Shown here piece by piece: positions 17,778-24,582 of a DNA stretch of 64,000 nt. Source of the stretch: a virus; the IMG/VR virus record IMGVR_UViG_3300032397_000006, positions 40,086 through 104,085 of that record; one strand, given 5' to 3'. Positions within the stretch are counted from its first letter, which is position 1, and each line of letters starts with the position of its first letter. The notes under the pieces were generated by a model. It worked only from the letters and a program-made list of their open reading frames with translations, had not been told where the DNA came from and did not search any database. Both the position numbers and the translations under genes were made by a program.

Positions 17778-17933
17778 TTACGGGCCGCGCCTGCGCTGCG
17801 TGTACGCCTCATAGAGGCGCAGCGCGACCTTGAACAGGGCAGCACTCGCCCGCGAGCCTAGGGCGCCTGCAAGGAACAGCGCGAGGGCAAGCAACGCGTA
17901 CAAAAGCCAGTCGTGCACTGTCAGAGATTCCAC
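17778..17933 (-). CDS. Small membrane protein (51 aa)
   Basis: A 51-codon frame from GTG at 17933, or 46 codons from GTG at 17918. It encodes a hydrophobic helix (WLLYALLALALFLAGALG) followed by an amphipathic basic tail (FKVALRLYEAYTQRRRG). It overlaps the end of the HExxH membrane protein gene, which suggests co-translation and perhaps a shared membrane complex. The helix, charged tail and dense coding support a real gene. Function unknown; a phospholamban-like small regulator or accessory subunit is speculative. Confidence 0.5.
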   Translation of the reverse strand: MESLTVHDWLLYALLALALFLAGALGSRASAALFKVALRLYEAYTQRRRGP

Positions 17934-18562
17934 GCTCGTGCCTCCGCGCTATCGCGCCCTCCGGACATCTCCCACACAAAAGCGTTCGCGTGCAGCACGT
18001 CGCCGTCTGCGGCCAGCCCCGTGCACATTAATAGCACGTGCAAAGTCTCGTGCCGGATCGACGAAAGCACGTGCGTATTGTCTGGCGCGAGGTGCGCCGT
18101 GTAAACGACCGCTTGCCACGGTGCGTGGCTGAAAACCGAAGTTATGCAGCTCGTTGCACGCAGCGGATCGTCGTGCCTCAGCGCAGCAGCACACGTCTCT
18201 GCAAATGCCATGGAGTTGAGCTCACGCACAACGCGCAAATCGTCAATGCAGCTCGACCTTGGCATCGGGAGGCCTACGGCAAGCCACGCGTTACGCGCCG
18301 AAATGATCGCTGCTGTGTCCTGAATATCGCGCTCCGGTGTACAGCTCTCGAGCAGCACGATCACGCACACGAGAAACACGAACGCAGCGAAGGCCCACAC
18401 CAGGCGGCGCACACGTTGAATGCGTTCACGCTCGCGCTCACGAAGTTGAGGGTGTTCGAACAGCACGCGATTACGGGCAGCGTTTCGAGCTCGGCGCCGT
18501 TCGAATTCATTCGTCGACAGTCGAATCGCGCGCAGTGCTCGCTCTCGTTCCGGACGGCTCAT
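17921..18562 (-). CDS. Membrane-anchored protein with HExxH zinc-peptidase-like motif
   Basis: 213 residues. A strongly Arg-rich N-terminus (1-53) is followed by one transmembrane helix (54-72) and an extracytoplasmic region of about 140 residues. That region contains IRHETLHVLL (His171-Glu172...His175), matching HExxH, with a further His at 191 in VLHANAFVWEM as a possible third ligand. Four or more cysteines lie in the outer domain. The gene begins 9 bp after the ECF sigma factor gene ends. ECF sigma genes are usually followed by membrane anti-sigma factors, so this protein may sense or control that sigma factor, or act on the envelope. Neither role is proven. Confidence 0.6.
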   Translation of the reverse strand: MSRPERERALRAIRLSTNEFERRRARNAARNRVLFEHPQLRERERERIQRVRRLVWAFAAFVFLVCVIVLLESCTPERDIQDTAAIISARNAWLAVGLPMPRSSCIDDLRVVRELNSMAFAETCAAALRHDDPLRATSCITSVFSHAPWQAVVYTAHLAPDNTHVLSSIRHETLHVLLMCTGLAADGDVLHANAFVWEMSGGRDSAEARAWNL

Positions 18563-18571
18563 GATTCCCCC

Positions 18572-19069
18572 TCAGTCGTCATAGGCAGCACGCAGTAGTT
18601 TACGCGCAGTGTGGAGCCTCGAGTACACGGTGCCTACCGGGATATCGAGCTCTGCCGCGATATCCTCGCACGTGTAGCCCATGGCAAACGACAGCAGCGC
18701 GTCTCGGTAGTGTGCGGGTATCGCGTCGAGCTCCGCACGTAGGCGCGCTACGGCTTGCTCTTGTCCTAGCTGCGCGTCCTGTGATGGCGTGCTGGCGACA
18801 CGGTAGCGTGCGTAGCTCATTTCGCTGAATATCTTACGCTGTCTTGCTCGCCGCATATTCGCCGCGATTCGAATTGCGATAGCGCCAAGCCACGTGCGCG
18901 GTGCTGCAGCGCCTGGGCGATATCCGCCGTAGTGATTCGCCACAATAAACACGGACTGCACGCCGTCGTCGACCGCGGACGGGTGCACGCCTGAACGCAA
19001 CAGTAAGGCCGCAACGTAGTGCGAGTGCTGCCGGAATAACTGCCCCGCGTCTGCGGCTGCGTGTTCCAC
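18572..19069 (-). CDS. ECF-type RNA polymerase sigma factor
   Basis: About 165 residues from GTG at 19069. Region 2 is visible near residues 10-75 (AVDDGVQSVFIVANHY, then APRTWLGAIAIRIAANMRRA) and region 4 near 110-163 (LDAIPAHYRDALLSFAMGYT followed by EDIAAELDIPVGTVYSRLHT). The short form without regions 1 and 3 is diagnostic of ECF (RpoE-like) sigma factors. It should redirect host RNA polymerase to a set of promoters, probably phage ones, and would act in the cytoplasm. The neighbour downstream is a membrane protein in the position of an anti-sigma factor. Phage-encoded ECF sigma factors are uncommon. Confidence 0.85.
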   Translation of the reverse strand: MEHAAADAGQLFRQHSHYVAALLLRSGVHPSAVDDGVQSVFIVANHYGGYRPGAAAPRTWLGAIAIRIAANMRRARQRKIFSEMSYARYRVASTPSQDAQLGQEQAVARLRAELDAIPAHYRDALLSFAMGYTCEDIAAELDIPVGTVYSRLHTARKLLRAAYDD

Positions 19070-19085
19070 AGCTGCAAGAGTAACA

Positions 19086-19334
19086 CTACGGCAACTTTCG
19101 GATCTCGCGCTGAATCTCTAGCAGGAAGTTCTGCACTTCCTTGGCTAAGCCTGAGAATTTCGGCTGCAACGAAACGAGACGCAAGTCTTGATCAAATTCG
19201 AGCATTTCCCCGCACGCTACACAGAACGTAGCGTCCCCCGCTTCAGGCGCACTCTCGCCGGCAACGCGCATTGCGCCTACTGCCGCAAGCGGTGCGCTGC
19301 ACGTCGGGCACAGGTCTCTGTCAGGCACTTTCAT
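19086..19334 (-). CDS. Small zinc-ribbon protein
   Basis: 82 residues. Two Cys pairs, CPTC near residue 9 and CVAC near residue 38, form a likely zinc ribbon. The C-terminal third is helical (LAKEVQNFLLEIQREIRKL). The start overlaps the upstream stop as ATGA, and the sigma factor gene follows within 20 bp. Position suggests a partner of the sigma factor or polymerase, but this is inference only. No wider family recognised. Confidence 0.6.
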   Translation of the reverse strand: MKVPDRDLCPTCSAPLAAVGAMRVAGESAPEAGDATFCVACGEMLEFDQDLRLVSLQPKFSGLAKEVQNFLLEIQREIRKLP

Positions 19335-19852
19335 TTCGTAGCTCTCATGCGATTCTCGAGTCCAGCGATGTCCCTATCGCGCAGGTGCACTTGCTCTGTG
19401 AGCGCGTCGACCGTGGCGTGCAGTCGGATAAATTCGCGGTCCCTCTGCGCGAGCACCGTTTGCAGCCTGACGATCTCTTTATCCTGTGCCTCGACCACCA
19501 AGCGCGTCACCTGCAGACGTAACGTGTCAGCGAGCGAAACAGGATCGGAAGGCTCCGCTGCAGTAATTCCGCGCATTACGTTACGTGCGAGCACAAGGTA
19601 GTGGAGCGCATCCTGTTTATGCAGCACCTCAACCATGCGTAGCCGATCGATCAGGATAGCGAGCAGTACGTCCTCAGTGATTCCATTGACGCTGCCGTTC
19701 GGCATTTCGCCTTCGTGAAACTCAAGTACGAAGCCGCAGCACTTGTTATCCGGGCCGCGCCACGTCACGGCATAGACGCGACTGGCGGTCACATCATCAC
19801 CGTTACCCGTGATTGCGATCGCTGAATTGCTCGCGTGTTTTACGTCGCGCAT
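19331..19852 (-). CDS. Paralogue of the 17043-17414 protein with coiled-coil C-terminus
   Basis: 173 residues. The N-terminal 100 residues parallel the protein at 17043-17414: NSAIAI near the start, a strand RVYAVTW, then FHEGEMPNGSVNGITEDVLL and AILIDRL. The RGVEGT tail is absent. In its place is a long heptad-like helix (EIVRLQTVLAQRDREFIRLH). This looks like a family member whose hairpin has been replaced by a coiled coil, perhaps for oligomerisation. If the family binds nucleotide signals, this copy may have altered affinity or act as a scaffold. Assignment by internal similarity is sound. Function is inference. Confidence 0.55.
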   Translation of the reverse strand: MRDVKHASNSAIAITGNGDDVTASRVYAVTWRGPDNKCCGFVLEFHEGEMPNGSVNGITEDVLLAILIDRLRMVEVLHKQDALHYLVLARNVMRGITAAEPSDPVSLADTLRLQVTRLVVEAQDKEIVRLQTVLAQRDREFIRLHATVDALTEQVHLRDRDIAGLENRMRATK

Positions 19853-19857
19853 TAGCG

Positions 19858-20046
19858 CTAGCCTTTCCGCTTGCCCGGAGCTCGGATCACGAGGCGTGAA
19901 CCATCCGTGAATTCGATTGTCGTTCCTACGCCCGGATTAAGCCTGCGGTAGGCCTGCACGAGCTGCGCGGCTGCAGTGACCATATTATCCGCGCGAATGT
20001 TGTACGCCCACGCGTGCTCTGGCGCTTCGTCCTCAGTCGACATCAC
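19858..20046 (-). CDS. Hypothetical protein
   Basis: 62 residues from the ATG at 20046, or 61 from the next ATG, overlapping the upstream stop by four bases. It has a helix (NMVTAAAQLVQAYRRLNPG), then a strand pair and a basic tail ending APGKRKG. No motif recognised. Dense packing and overlap support it as a gene. Confidence 0.5.
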   Translation of the reverse strand: MMSTEDEAPEHAWAYNIRADNMVTAAAQLVQAYRRLNPGVGTTIEFTDGSRLVIRAPGKRKG

Positions 20047-20468
20047 GTCACCCTCAGTGCGCGTAGTGCGCAGTCCCGGGCCTCGAGCAGTCTGCGCACT
20101 GCAACCACTGACTCAGCGTTCACGGTCAGGTATTGCGCGAGCATTTGCGCAAACTCGAAAAAGTCGCGAGTTACGTTCGGAGATTCAGGGCTGTACTCGA
20201 AAAAGCTCAAGATGGTTTGCACTGAGCTGTGCTCGCTTGCTGCACGTAGGCCGTGCTGCACGGCGCTGCGATCCAGGCGCTGCGAACGTAGCGCACAGTC
20301 CTGTGACTCAAGTAGCTTGCGCACCATCGTTGTTGCCTCTGCATTTGCCGGCAGCTGTGCGGCGATTACGCGTGCGAATACTCCAAACAGTGTTTCCTCG
20401 AAAAGCTGTAGCAAGCTCTGCACTGAGGGGTGCTGTGCCGCCGTTACCTTGTTATCGTCAGGTGTCAT
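20043..20468 (-). CDS. Tandem duplicated helical-domain protein (Acb2/Tad1-like candidate)
   Basis: 141 residues made of two copies of one 60-70-residue unit. Copy 1 has HPSVQSLLQLFEET and LPANAEATTMVRKLLESQD, then CALRS. Copy 2 has HSSVQTILSFFEYSPE and LTVNAESVVAVRRLLEARD, then CALRA. The single-domain relative is at 16733-16996. The unit ends in a conserved helix with KLLE(S/A)(K/Q/R)DCA(V/L)R. I suspect a relationship to the hairpin sponges that counter cyclic-nucleotide defences. A fused dimer would fit proteins that bind ligands at an interface. Gene fusion and duplication are seen directly. The anti-defence role is inference. Confidence 0.65.
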   Translation of the reverse strand: MTPDDNKVTAAQHPSVQSLLQLFEETLFGVFARVIAAQLPANAEATTMVRKLLESQDCALRSQRLDRSAVQHGLRAASEHSSVQTILSFFEYSPESPNVTRDFFEFAQMLAQYLTVNAESVVAVRRLLEARDCALRALRVT

Positions 20469-20734
20469 TCGCTCCCTTTACTCGCGGGTTGCGGCATCGC
20501 GTCTTTCAAGAGTTGCAACATGCGTTCTTGTACAGGCGCCACTTCTCCTACGTGCGACGCCACTTCCTTTTCTTTTCGTCCTACGACCAGAATGCGCGCC
20601 GTAATCGCTTCCGGCTGCACACTCACTCGCGGGAACTGCACGTGCAACAGGCTACCTGTGATCCTGACGATCTCGCCTGTATGCTGCTCACCTGCATATT
20701 CGAAGTCGACGATATCTCCCACTGAGAAACTCAC
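20465..20734 (-). CDS. Small beta-barrel-like protein
   Basis: 89 residues. The start MSFSVGDIVDFEYAGEQHTG then EIVRI reads as a KOW/SH3-like barrel of the type that binds nucleic acid or protein. The C-terminal part is helical (PVQERMLQLLKDAMPQ). ATGA-type overlaps link it to both neighbours. A comparable KOW/SH3-like small protein is encoded at 23368-23625. Function not assignable. Confidence 0.55.
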   Translation of the reverse strand: MSFSVGDIVDFEYAGEQHTGEIVRITGSLLHVQFPRVSVQPEAITARILVVGRKEKEVASHVGEVAPVQERMLQLLKDAMPQPASKGSE

Positions 20735-20958
20735 GGCTTATACCTTTCTAACGCGTCGACTAGGACATCGGTCAACGCGTCGGGCTCGTCCCTTACGTGT
20801 ATGTGATTCGTTAGAATGCCAGCAAGCTCGAGTAGCGTTTTACGCATAGCGGCATTCTCTTTTCGTAGCCGCTCCACCGTACCAGGCTCCTCGACATCCG
20901 CCAACTTTCCGAATGCTGCGTGTAGGGCTCTTACTATTCCGCGCTCGGTTTCGTCCAT
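20731..20958 (-). CDS. Small helical protein
   Basis: 75 residues, almost entirely helical: MDETERGIVRALHAAFGKLA, then a heptad-like RLRKENAAMRKTLLELAGIL. It is likely a short coiled coil that oligomerises. No family recognised. It overlaps the barrel-like gene downstream by four bases. The 80 bp before its start contain no other open frame of interest. Confidence 0.5.
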   Translation of the reverse strand: MDETERGIVRALHAAFGKLADVEEPGTVERLRKENAAMRKTLLELAGILTNHIHVRDEPDALTDVLVDALERYKP

Positions 20959-21039
20959 TTTATACCTCTACGCTGGCGCCTTATCGCACGGTATTATAAG
21001 TGTGCATTGATCGACTGCGCGGGATTTCCGAGTCTTGGT

Positions 21040-21087
21040 TTATGCGCTCCACTCGAGAGCCTTATCGCAGCGAGGACAAGCAATCAT
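21040..21087 (-). CDS. Possible 15-residue microprotein with CxxC
   Basis: The frame MIACPRCDKALEWSA starts at an ATG overlapping the TGA of the 30-residue membrane protein (ATGA), continuing the coupled chain. The CPRC pair resembles half of a zinc ribbon. At this size chance is a serious alternative. Overlap geometry and the Cys motif are the only support. Confidence 0.25.
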   Translation of the reverse strand: MIACPRCDKALEWSA

Positions 21088-21176
21088 CGCCCGTTATCGA
21101 AATGCGCCCACGTCCACACCAACCAGCACAGCAGCAGCGCTAACGAAAAAACAATTAGCGCATCGTAGCGTGTCAT
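21084..21176 (-). CDS. Possible 30-residue membrane microprotein
   Basis: MTRYDALIVFSLALLLCWLV followed by WTWAHFDNGR: one hydrophobic helix of about 18 residues with short polar ends. The ATG overlaps the stop of the 127-residue gene upstream (ATGA). Length is far below the usual gene-calling cut-off. The clean helix and coupled start support translation. Function unknown. Confidence 0.4.
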   Translation of the reverse strand: MTRYDALIVFSLALLLCWLVWTWAHFDNGR

Positions 21177-21556
21177 TTGTAGCGATCACTCAGCGTGCGG
21201 GCTGCGTCTAACCACTCGTCGAGATCGCGTGCGAGACGCGCTGCGCTTTCATCCTGCAACGTGTACGTACCTATTCCGAACGCGAGCGAAGTCGAGTATC
21301 CGATCAGCCGGCCTTCGCCATCATGTAGTGGGAAATGATGCTGTCCGGATACGTGCTGAATCGCATCTTGCTCGTAGAGCTCGCACGCTCGCTTATGCGC
21401 CTCCATTTGTTCCGGTGCGCAGCTCTCTGGATCAGGGAAAAAGTCGCGCGGATCTCCGCCTGGAAAAAAGCCGTAGCTTACTATGCCGCTCTCCTCGCGG
21501 ATCTTGTCTGCGATAGCGCGGAGCATGGTGATTTCGTCCTCGGGCAGTTCGTACAC
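21173..21556 (-). CDS. Hypothetical protein
   Basis: 127 residues. The N-terminus is helical (EDEITMLRAIADKIREESG), followed by FFPGGDPRDFFPDPESC, and a beta-rich segment (YSTSLAFGIGTYTLQDE) with a last helix rich in Asp/Arg. No catalytic motif recognised. It heads the pair of tiny downstream frames by overlap. Confidence 0.55.
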   Translation of the reverse strand: MYELPEDEITMLRAIADKIREESGIVSYGFFPGGDPRDFFPDPESCAPEQMEAHKRACELYEQDAIQHVSGQHHFPLHDGEGRLIGYSTSLAFGIGTYTLQDESAARLARDLDEWLDAARTLSDRYK

Positions 21557-21566
21557 CGCGCGCCTT

Positions 21567-21863
21567 TCAGTGCGTTGCCGAATCCACGCGCTCCGAGATA
21601 GCCGCGAGCGCGATCTTTGCCGTGTCTGCTACGAACGTCTTTTCGTCGGCTAATTTAGCGCTCGCTCCCGTTAGCAGGAACAGCACGGCATTATGTCTAC
21701 GGTGCCAGCGCTCGTGATCGAGCTTCGCCGTGCACTCGCTATCGTTGTCCGCATTCAGCACGCCCTCGTGTGCGTCCTGCCACTCCGTATCGAGCAGCAT
21801 TAACGCCACTGCTAGCGTCACGACTCCGGTAAATAGACCCGTTGCATCCTCGTCAGTTTCCAT
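21567..21863 (-). CDS. Hypothetical helical protein
   Basis: 98 residues from the ATG at 21863, two bases after the methyltransferase gene ends. The in-frame ATG at 21926 lies inside that gene and is less likely. The sequence is helical with a hydrophobic stretch (GLFTGVVTLAVALMLLDTEW) that could be a buried helix or weak membrane segment, then ERWHRRHNAVLFLLTGASAK. Family unknown. Confidence 0.55.
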   Translation of the reverse strand: METDEDATGLFTGVVTLAVALMLLDTEWQDAHEGVLNADNDSECTAKLDHERWHRRHNAVLFLLTGASAKLADEKTFVADTAKIALAAISERVDSATH

Positions 21864-21864
21864 T

Positions 21865-22428
21865 TTAGCTAGTCTCCATTCCCCACGCGTCCCAGCCGCT
21901 GACACGCGCACGCGCAAACAATTCAATTCGCGGCCTGTCGCCGTACAGACTCACGATCTTGTCGCGAATCACCGGAGGCTTCTCCGAGTGCCTTCCGCGA
22001 CCGTGCAGCACGACCTGCCCCATTGCACAGTCCAGCAACGGAAAAGGTCGCCCGCGAGGCCTCAGCGTCGCCAGCAGGCATAATTCAGTCGTGGGCTTGG
22101 TGCACGTCGGAGGCACGCCTTGCCCGTTGATTATCGCGCCTGATTTATTCGTTTTCACCCACACGAACGCGACACCTCGATAGTGCAAGCCCCACGATGC
22201 GATCGCGCGAAATGCGAGGTCCGCACGAGGACACGTGCACCACAGAAACAACGCACCTTCGCGCCCTCGAAACAGCGCGCGGATCGGCATGTCGCAAATC
22301 TCGTCGATCGACATCAGATCGTAGTGCTTACCCGCAGCTCCATCCTTTGTCGCCGAGCCGTACATAGGCCAGGGCGGATCGGCGTAGATCAGATCGTAGC
22401 CGGCTGCGTGCTCACTGAGCGCGATCAT
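21865..22428 (-). CDS. MT-A70-family adenine methyltransferase
   Basis: 187 residues from the ATG at 22428, which overlaps the upstream TGA. The longer frame from 22596 adds non-coding-looking sequence. DPPW at residues 17-20 in YDLIYADPPWPMYG is the catalytic motif of MT-A70-like N6-adenine methyltransferases. LFLWCTC, FVWVKTN and the C-terminal IELFAR strand also fit. MT-A70-like phage enzymes methylate DNA, protecting against host restriction. There is no cognate nuclease nearby, so it is an orphan. Confidence in the class is high. The target sequence is unknown. Confidence 0.88.
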   Translation of the reverse strand: MIALSEHAAGYDLIYADPPWPMYGSATKDGAAGKHYDLMSIDEICDMPIRALFRGREGALFLWCTCPRADLAFRAIASWGLHYRGVAFVWVKTNKSGAIINGQGVPPTCTKPTTELCLLATLRPRGRPFPLLDCAMGQVVLHGRGRHSEKPPVIRDKIVSLYGDRPRIELFARARVSGWDAWGMETS

Positions 22429-22718
22429 TTGCGACACCGCGGCATCCTGCGCGCTAGCGGCACGGTGCGAAGTGCTGCCGTGTGCTCGCGTAGAAAATCG
22501 AGCACGTACCGCGTGGCCTCGGCCTTCGCGTCCTCGATTCCCTTGTGCTCTAACGGCACGCGCGAGATCCCTAGTCGGGGGCAGCTCAACAGCCACTGCG
22601 TAGCGGCAAAATCAATATGCCGGTGCACGCACAGCTCGCACTGCCCGAATTTCACGCGATGCGCGTACGCGATCGTCGTGCCTGCCCTCGTGTCCTCGAT
22701 CCAATCGCCCACGCTCAC
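22425..22718 (-). CDS. Small Cys/His protein
   Basis: 97 residues. CELCVHRHID near residue 27 and a later SCPRLG suggest a metal site. A helix (KGIEDAKAEATRYVLDFLRE) and an Arg-rich tail follow. It overlaps the methyltransferase start by four bases and may be co-translated with it. No recognised family. Confidence 0.5.
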   Translation of the reverse strand: MSVGDWIEDTRAGTTIAYAHRVKFGQCELCVHRHIDFAATQWLLSCPRLGISRVPLEHKGIEDAKAEATRYVLDFLREHTAALRTVPLARRMPRCRK

Positions 22719-22766
22719 CCCTGCGCGCGGCTTTACTACGGCGTACGATAACCGTCAAGCTGCAGA

Positions 22767-23345
22767 TCAACGCTCGATAAACGCGAGCAAACGATCTATT
22801 GCTTCGACCTCCGGATCGGGCGCTTGCGCGGGCACTAGGCGGAGCACCGCGGCTTGCCTAGGCGCGTGCAGCAGTCGCACCGGAGGTGCTGCTACAGGCG
22901 CTTCGAACGAGGCCAAGGTGCGCGCCTTATCGTCGCGCTCAAGCTCCCAATCAAACGAGACCGAACCGTAAAAGTTCACGTCGAAATAGTCGGTCATCCT
23001 GTCCGATCGGTCATAGTTGTAAGCGTCTCGAATGCCCTCTAGCGCGTCCAGCAAAGCCCGCGCTGCGTCGGTGTAGCGGCCTCCCGGGTGCGAGGTCGAG
23101 TGCGGGTAATCCCGTTCGTACAGCACGCGTTCAGGGCTGCAAATCACGAAACCCTCAGGCGCCGCAGTGACCTCCACGTCGAGACTGCGCCCTCCGCTAT
23201 ATTTTCGTACGCGCACCGAGATTTTGCAGTCCGGCATCGCGCCCGACTTGATCGAGGCCTTGATCTCCGCGCGCACACGCTTTGCGATGGCCACGATCGA
23301 CAAGTCGCGATCGTATTTCGAACCTGAGCTATTGCAGTTTTCCAT
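22767..23345 (-). CDS. LPD29-like protein
   Basis: About 192 residues (MENCNSSGSKYD). IAKRVRAEIKASIKSG then KISVRVRKYSGGRSLDVEVT, and a later MTDYFDVNFYGSVSF, match the large polyvalent protein-associated domain LPD29, found in phage and conjugative-element proteins. The C-terminal 50 residues are Pro/Ala-rich and probably flexible. Upstream is the common AAGGGAAGGG ribosome site but no palindrome, so this start may be read from the next module upstream. The family's biochemical role is unknown. Confidence 0.7.
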   Translation of the reverse strand: MENCNSSGSKYDRDLSIVAIAKRVRAEIKASIKSGAMPDCKISVRVRKYSGGRSLDVEVTAAPEGFVICSPERVLYERDYPHSTSHPGGRYTDAARALLDALEGIRDAYNYDRSDRMTDYFDVNFYGSVSFDWELERDDKARTLASFEAPVAAPPVRLLHAPRQAAVLRLVPAQAPDPEVEAIDRLLAFIER

Positions 23346-23367
23346 CACGGTACCCTTCCCTTTTTAT

Positions 23368-23625
23368 TCACACGCGCTTGTACGAACTGCTCAGTGCGTA
23401 CTCAGCGGCAACGCGCCGGCACGCGGATTTCAGAAAGCTTTTCGAGTACCCGCGCAGCACCTTCAACTCGTGCGCCCAGCATCCAAGAATACTCCCGCCA
23501 AGCACCTTCACTTCGACGCGAACATCGTCCGCCCAAACCACTTCGCCCTCGAGACCAGCCCAGCTCGGACACTGCACACCGACGTACCGAACGATCGCGC
23601 CTTTTTTGACTTCCTTGTTTCCCAC
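23368..23625 (-). CDS. Small KOW/SH3-like protein
   Basis: 85 residues from GTG at 23625, fixed by the palindrome/ribosome-site module directly upstream; the frame extends to 23739 only by reading through that module. KKGAIVRYVGVQCPSWAGLE then GEVVWADDVRVEV reads as an SH3/KOW barrel. The CWAHELKVL strand and a basic helix follow. It is likely to bind nucleic acid or a protein. Function unknown. Confidence 0.6.
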   Translation of the reverse strand: MGNKEVKKGAIVRYVGVQCPSWAGLEGEVVWADDVRVEVKVLGGSILGCWAHELKVLRGYSKSFLKSACRRVAAEYALSSSYKRV

Positions 23626-23680
23626 AAAGCACCTTCCCTTCAATCTAGTTATCTCACGACGCGATAACTCGCGCAAGCGG
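23626..23680 (-). promoter_or_regulatory. Repeated promoter/palindrome/RBS module, copy 1
   Basis: Palindrome 23648-23668 (GTTATCTC, 5 nt, GCGATAAC). TTGCGC lies 17 bases upstream of GATAAC as a -35/-10-like pair, and CTAGATTGAAGGGAAGGTG leads into the GTG start at 23625. Confidence 0.75.
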
Positions 23681-23692
23681 AAACGCCCGCGG

Positions 23693-24115
23693 TCAGGAGA
23701 CCGAGCGCGCCAGATCTTCGACCGCTCGCCGCAAGTCAAACCGATTCAAGTCTTCGTCCAGACTTTCGCGCCCGAGTACGCGCTCAGCGAGAGCTCGCAC
23801 TTTCAAGATGTCGTCACTGAATTCCTCGTTCACACACTCGAGTTTTTCCACCTGATCTTCGAGCTCGCTGATCTCGCCGCGCAAGCGCTCGATCACGTTG
23901 CGTTCACTCACGAGCTCGTCAACCAAGCACTGCGCCAGCTTCGCAAACTGCAGCGCGATAGGCCCCACGTCCCGCGCCACGCCGTTATCGACAACACACA
24001 CGCCTTCACTTTGGAGCACTGAGACGAACGCCCGAAAATCCTCGATCTTCCGGTCAGCCGCTTCCTCGAGTGACAGCGCCTTCGGTCGCGCCTTCGCTTT
24101 TACGTTCCTTGCCAC
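23693..24115 (-). CDS. Coiled-coil protein
   Basis: 140 residues from GTG at 24115, directly after a conserved module. A basic N-terminus (ARNVKAKARPKAL) precedes a helical body with a heptad-rich stretch (VIERLRGEISELEDQVEKLE), followed by an acidic C-terminal half. It is likely an elongated dimer. No family recognised. Its own promoter-like module implies independent regulation with the 50-55 kb genes. Confidence 0.55.
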   Translation of the reverse strand: MARNVKAKARPKALSLEEAADRKIEDFRAFVSVLQSEGVCVVDNGVARDVGPIALQFAKLAQCLVDELVSERNVIERLRGEISELEDQVEKLECVNEEFSDDILKVRALAERVLGRESLDEDLNRFDLRRAVEDLARSVS

Positions 24116-24172
24116 GACTCACCTTCCCTTCGATTTAGTTATCGCATGTTCCGATAAGCTATGCAAGATCAA
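24116..24172 (-). promoter_or_regulatory. Repeated promoter/palindrome/RBS module, copy 2
   Basis: Palindrome 24138-24158 (imperfect right arm). TTGCAT lies 17 bases from GATAAC, then CTAAATCGAAGGGAAGGTG leads to the GTG at 24115. Confidence 0.75.
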
Positions 24173-24175
24173 AAG

Positions 24176-24499
24176 CTAGTCGCTTGCGGCATCATCGTAC
24201 GCTGCGATTCCGTGCCGATTCAGCACCTCAGCGAACACGCGCGCTCGTCCGAGAGCTCGGCCGTCCGCATTGTCGTAGCCCATGTAAATCGCGTTCTTGC
24301 CCACGCCGTAGCCTTGCGCGTTGAAGATCAGGCCAGACTGCTCACACACCTTTTTGACCGCTTTGATCAGAGCGCGGTCACCCGACACGCATACGTAAGC
24401 ACGACCGCAGCCGGACGCGCGAGCAGCAATGTAGGGCGCGTCATTTGCCTCGCGGATTGCTACGGCCACCTTGCTCTCGAGCTCTGAATTCTTTCCCAT
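24176..24499 (-). CDS. Hypothetical alpha/beta protein
   Basis: 107 residues from the ATG at 24499, fixed by the module upstream (reading further to 24550 would cross it). SELESKVAVAIREANDAPYI, then an alternation of strands and helices (AYVCVSGDRALIKAVKKVCE) and YGVGKNAIYMGYDN. The fold resembles a small ACT-like or ferredoxin-like domain. Family not recognised. Confidence 0.55.
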   Translation of the reverse strand: MGKNSELESKVAVAIREANDAPYIAARASGCGRAYVCVSGDRALIKAVKKVCEQSGLIFNAQGYGVGKNAIYMGYDNADGRALGRARVFAEVLNRHGIAAYDDAASD

Positions 24500-24555
24500 G
24501 AAACACCTACCCTTCAATCTAGTTATCGCACGAGACGATAACAGCGGCAACGCTT
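24500..24555 (-). promoter_or_regulatory. Repeated promoter/palindrome/RBS module, copy 3
   Basis: Palindrome 24522-24542 (GTTATCGT, 5 nt, GCGATAAC on the minus strand). TTGCCG lies 17 bases from GATAAC, followed by CTAGATTGAAGGGTAGGTG and the ATG at 24499. Confidence 0.75.
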
Positions 24556-24582
24556 TTCGACCGCTAACGTAGGAGCGCTCGC

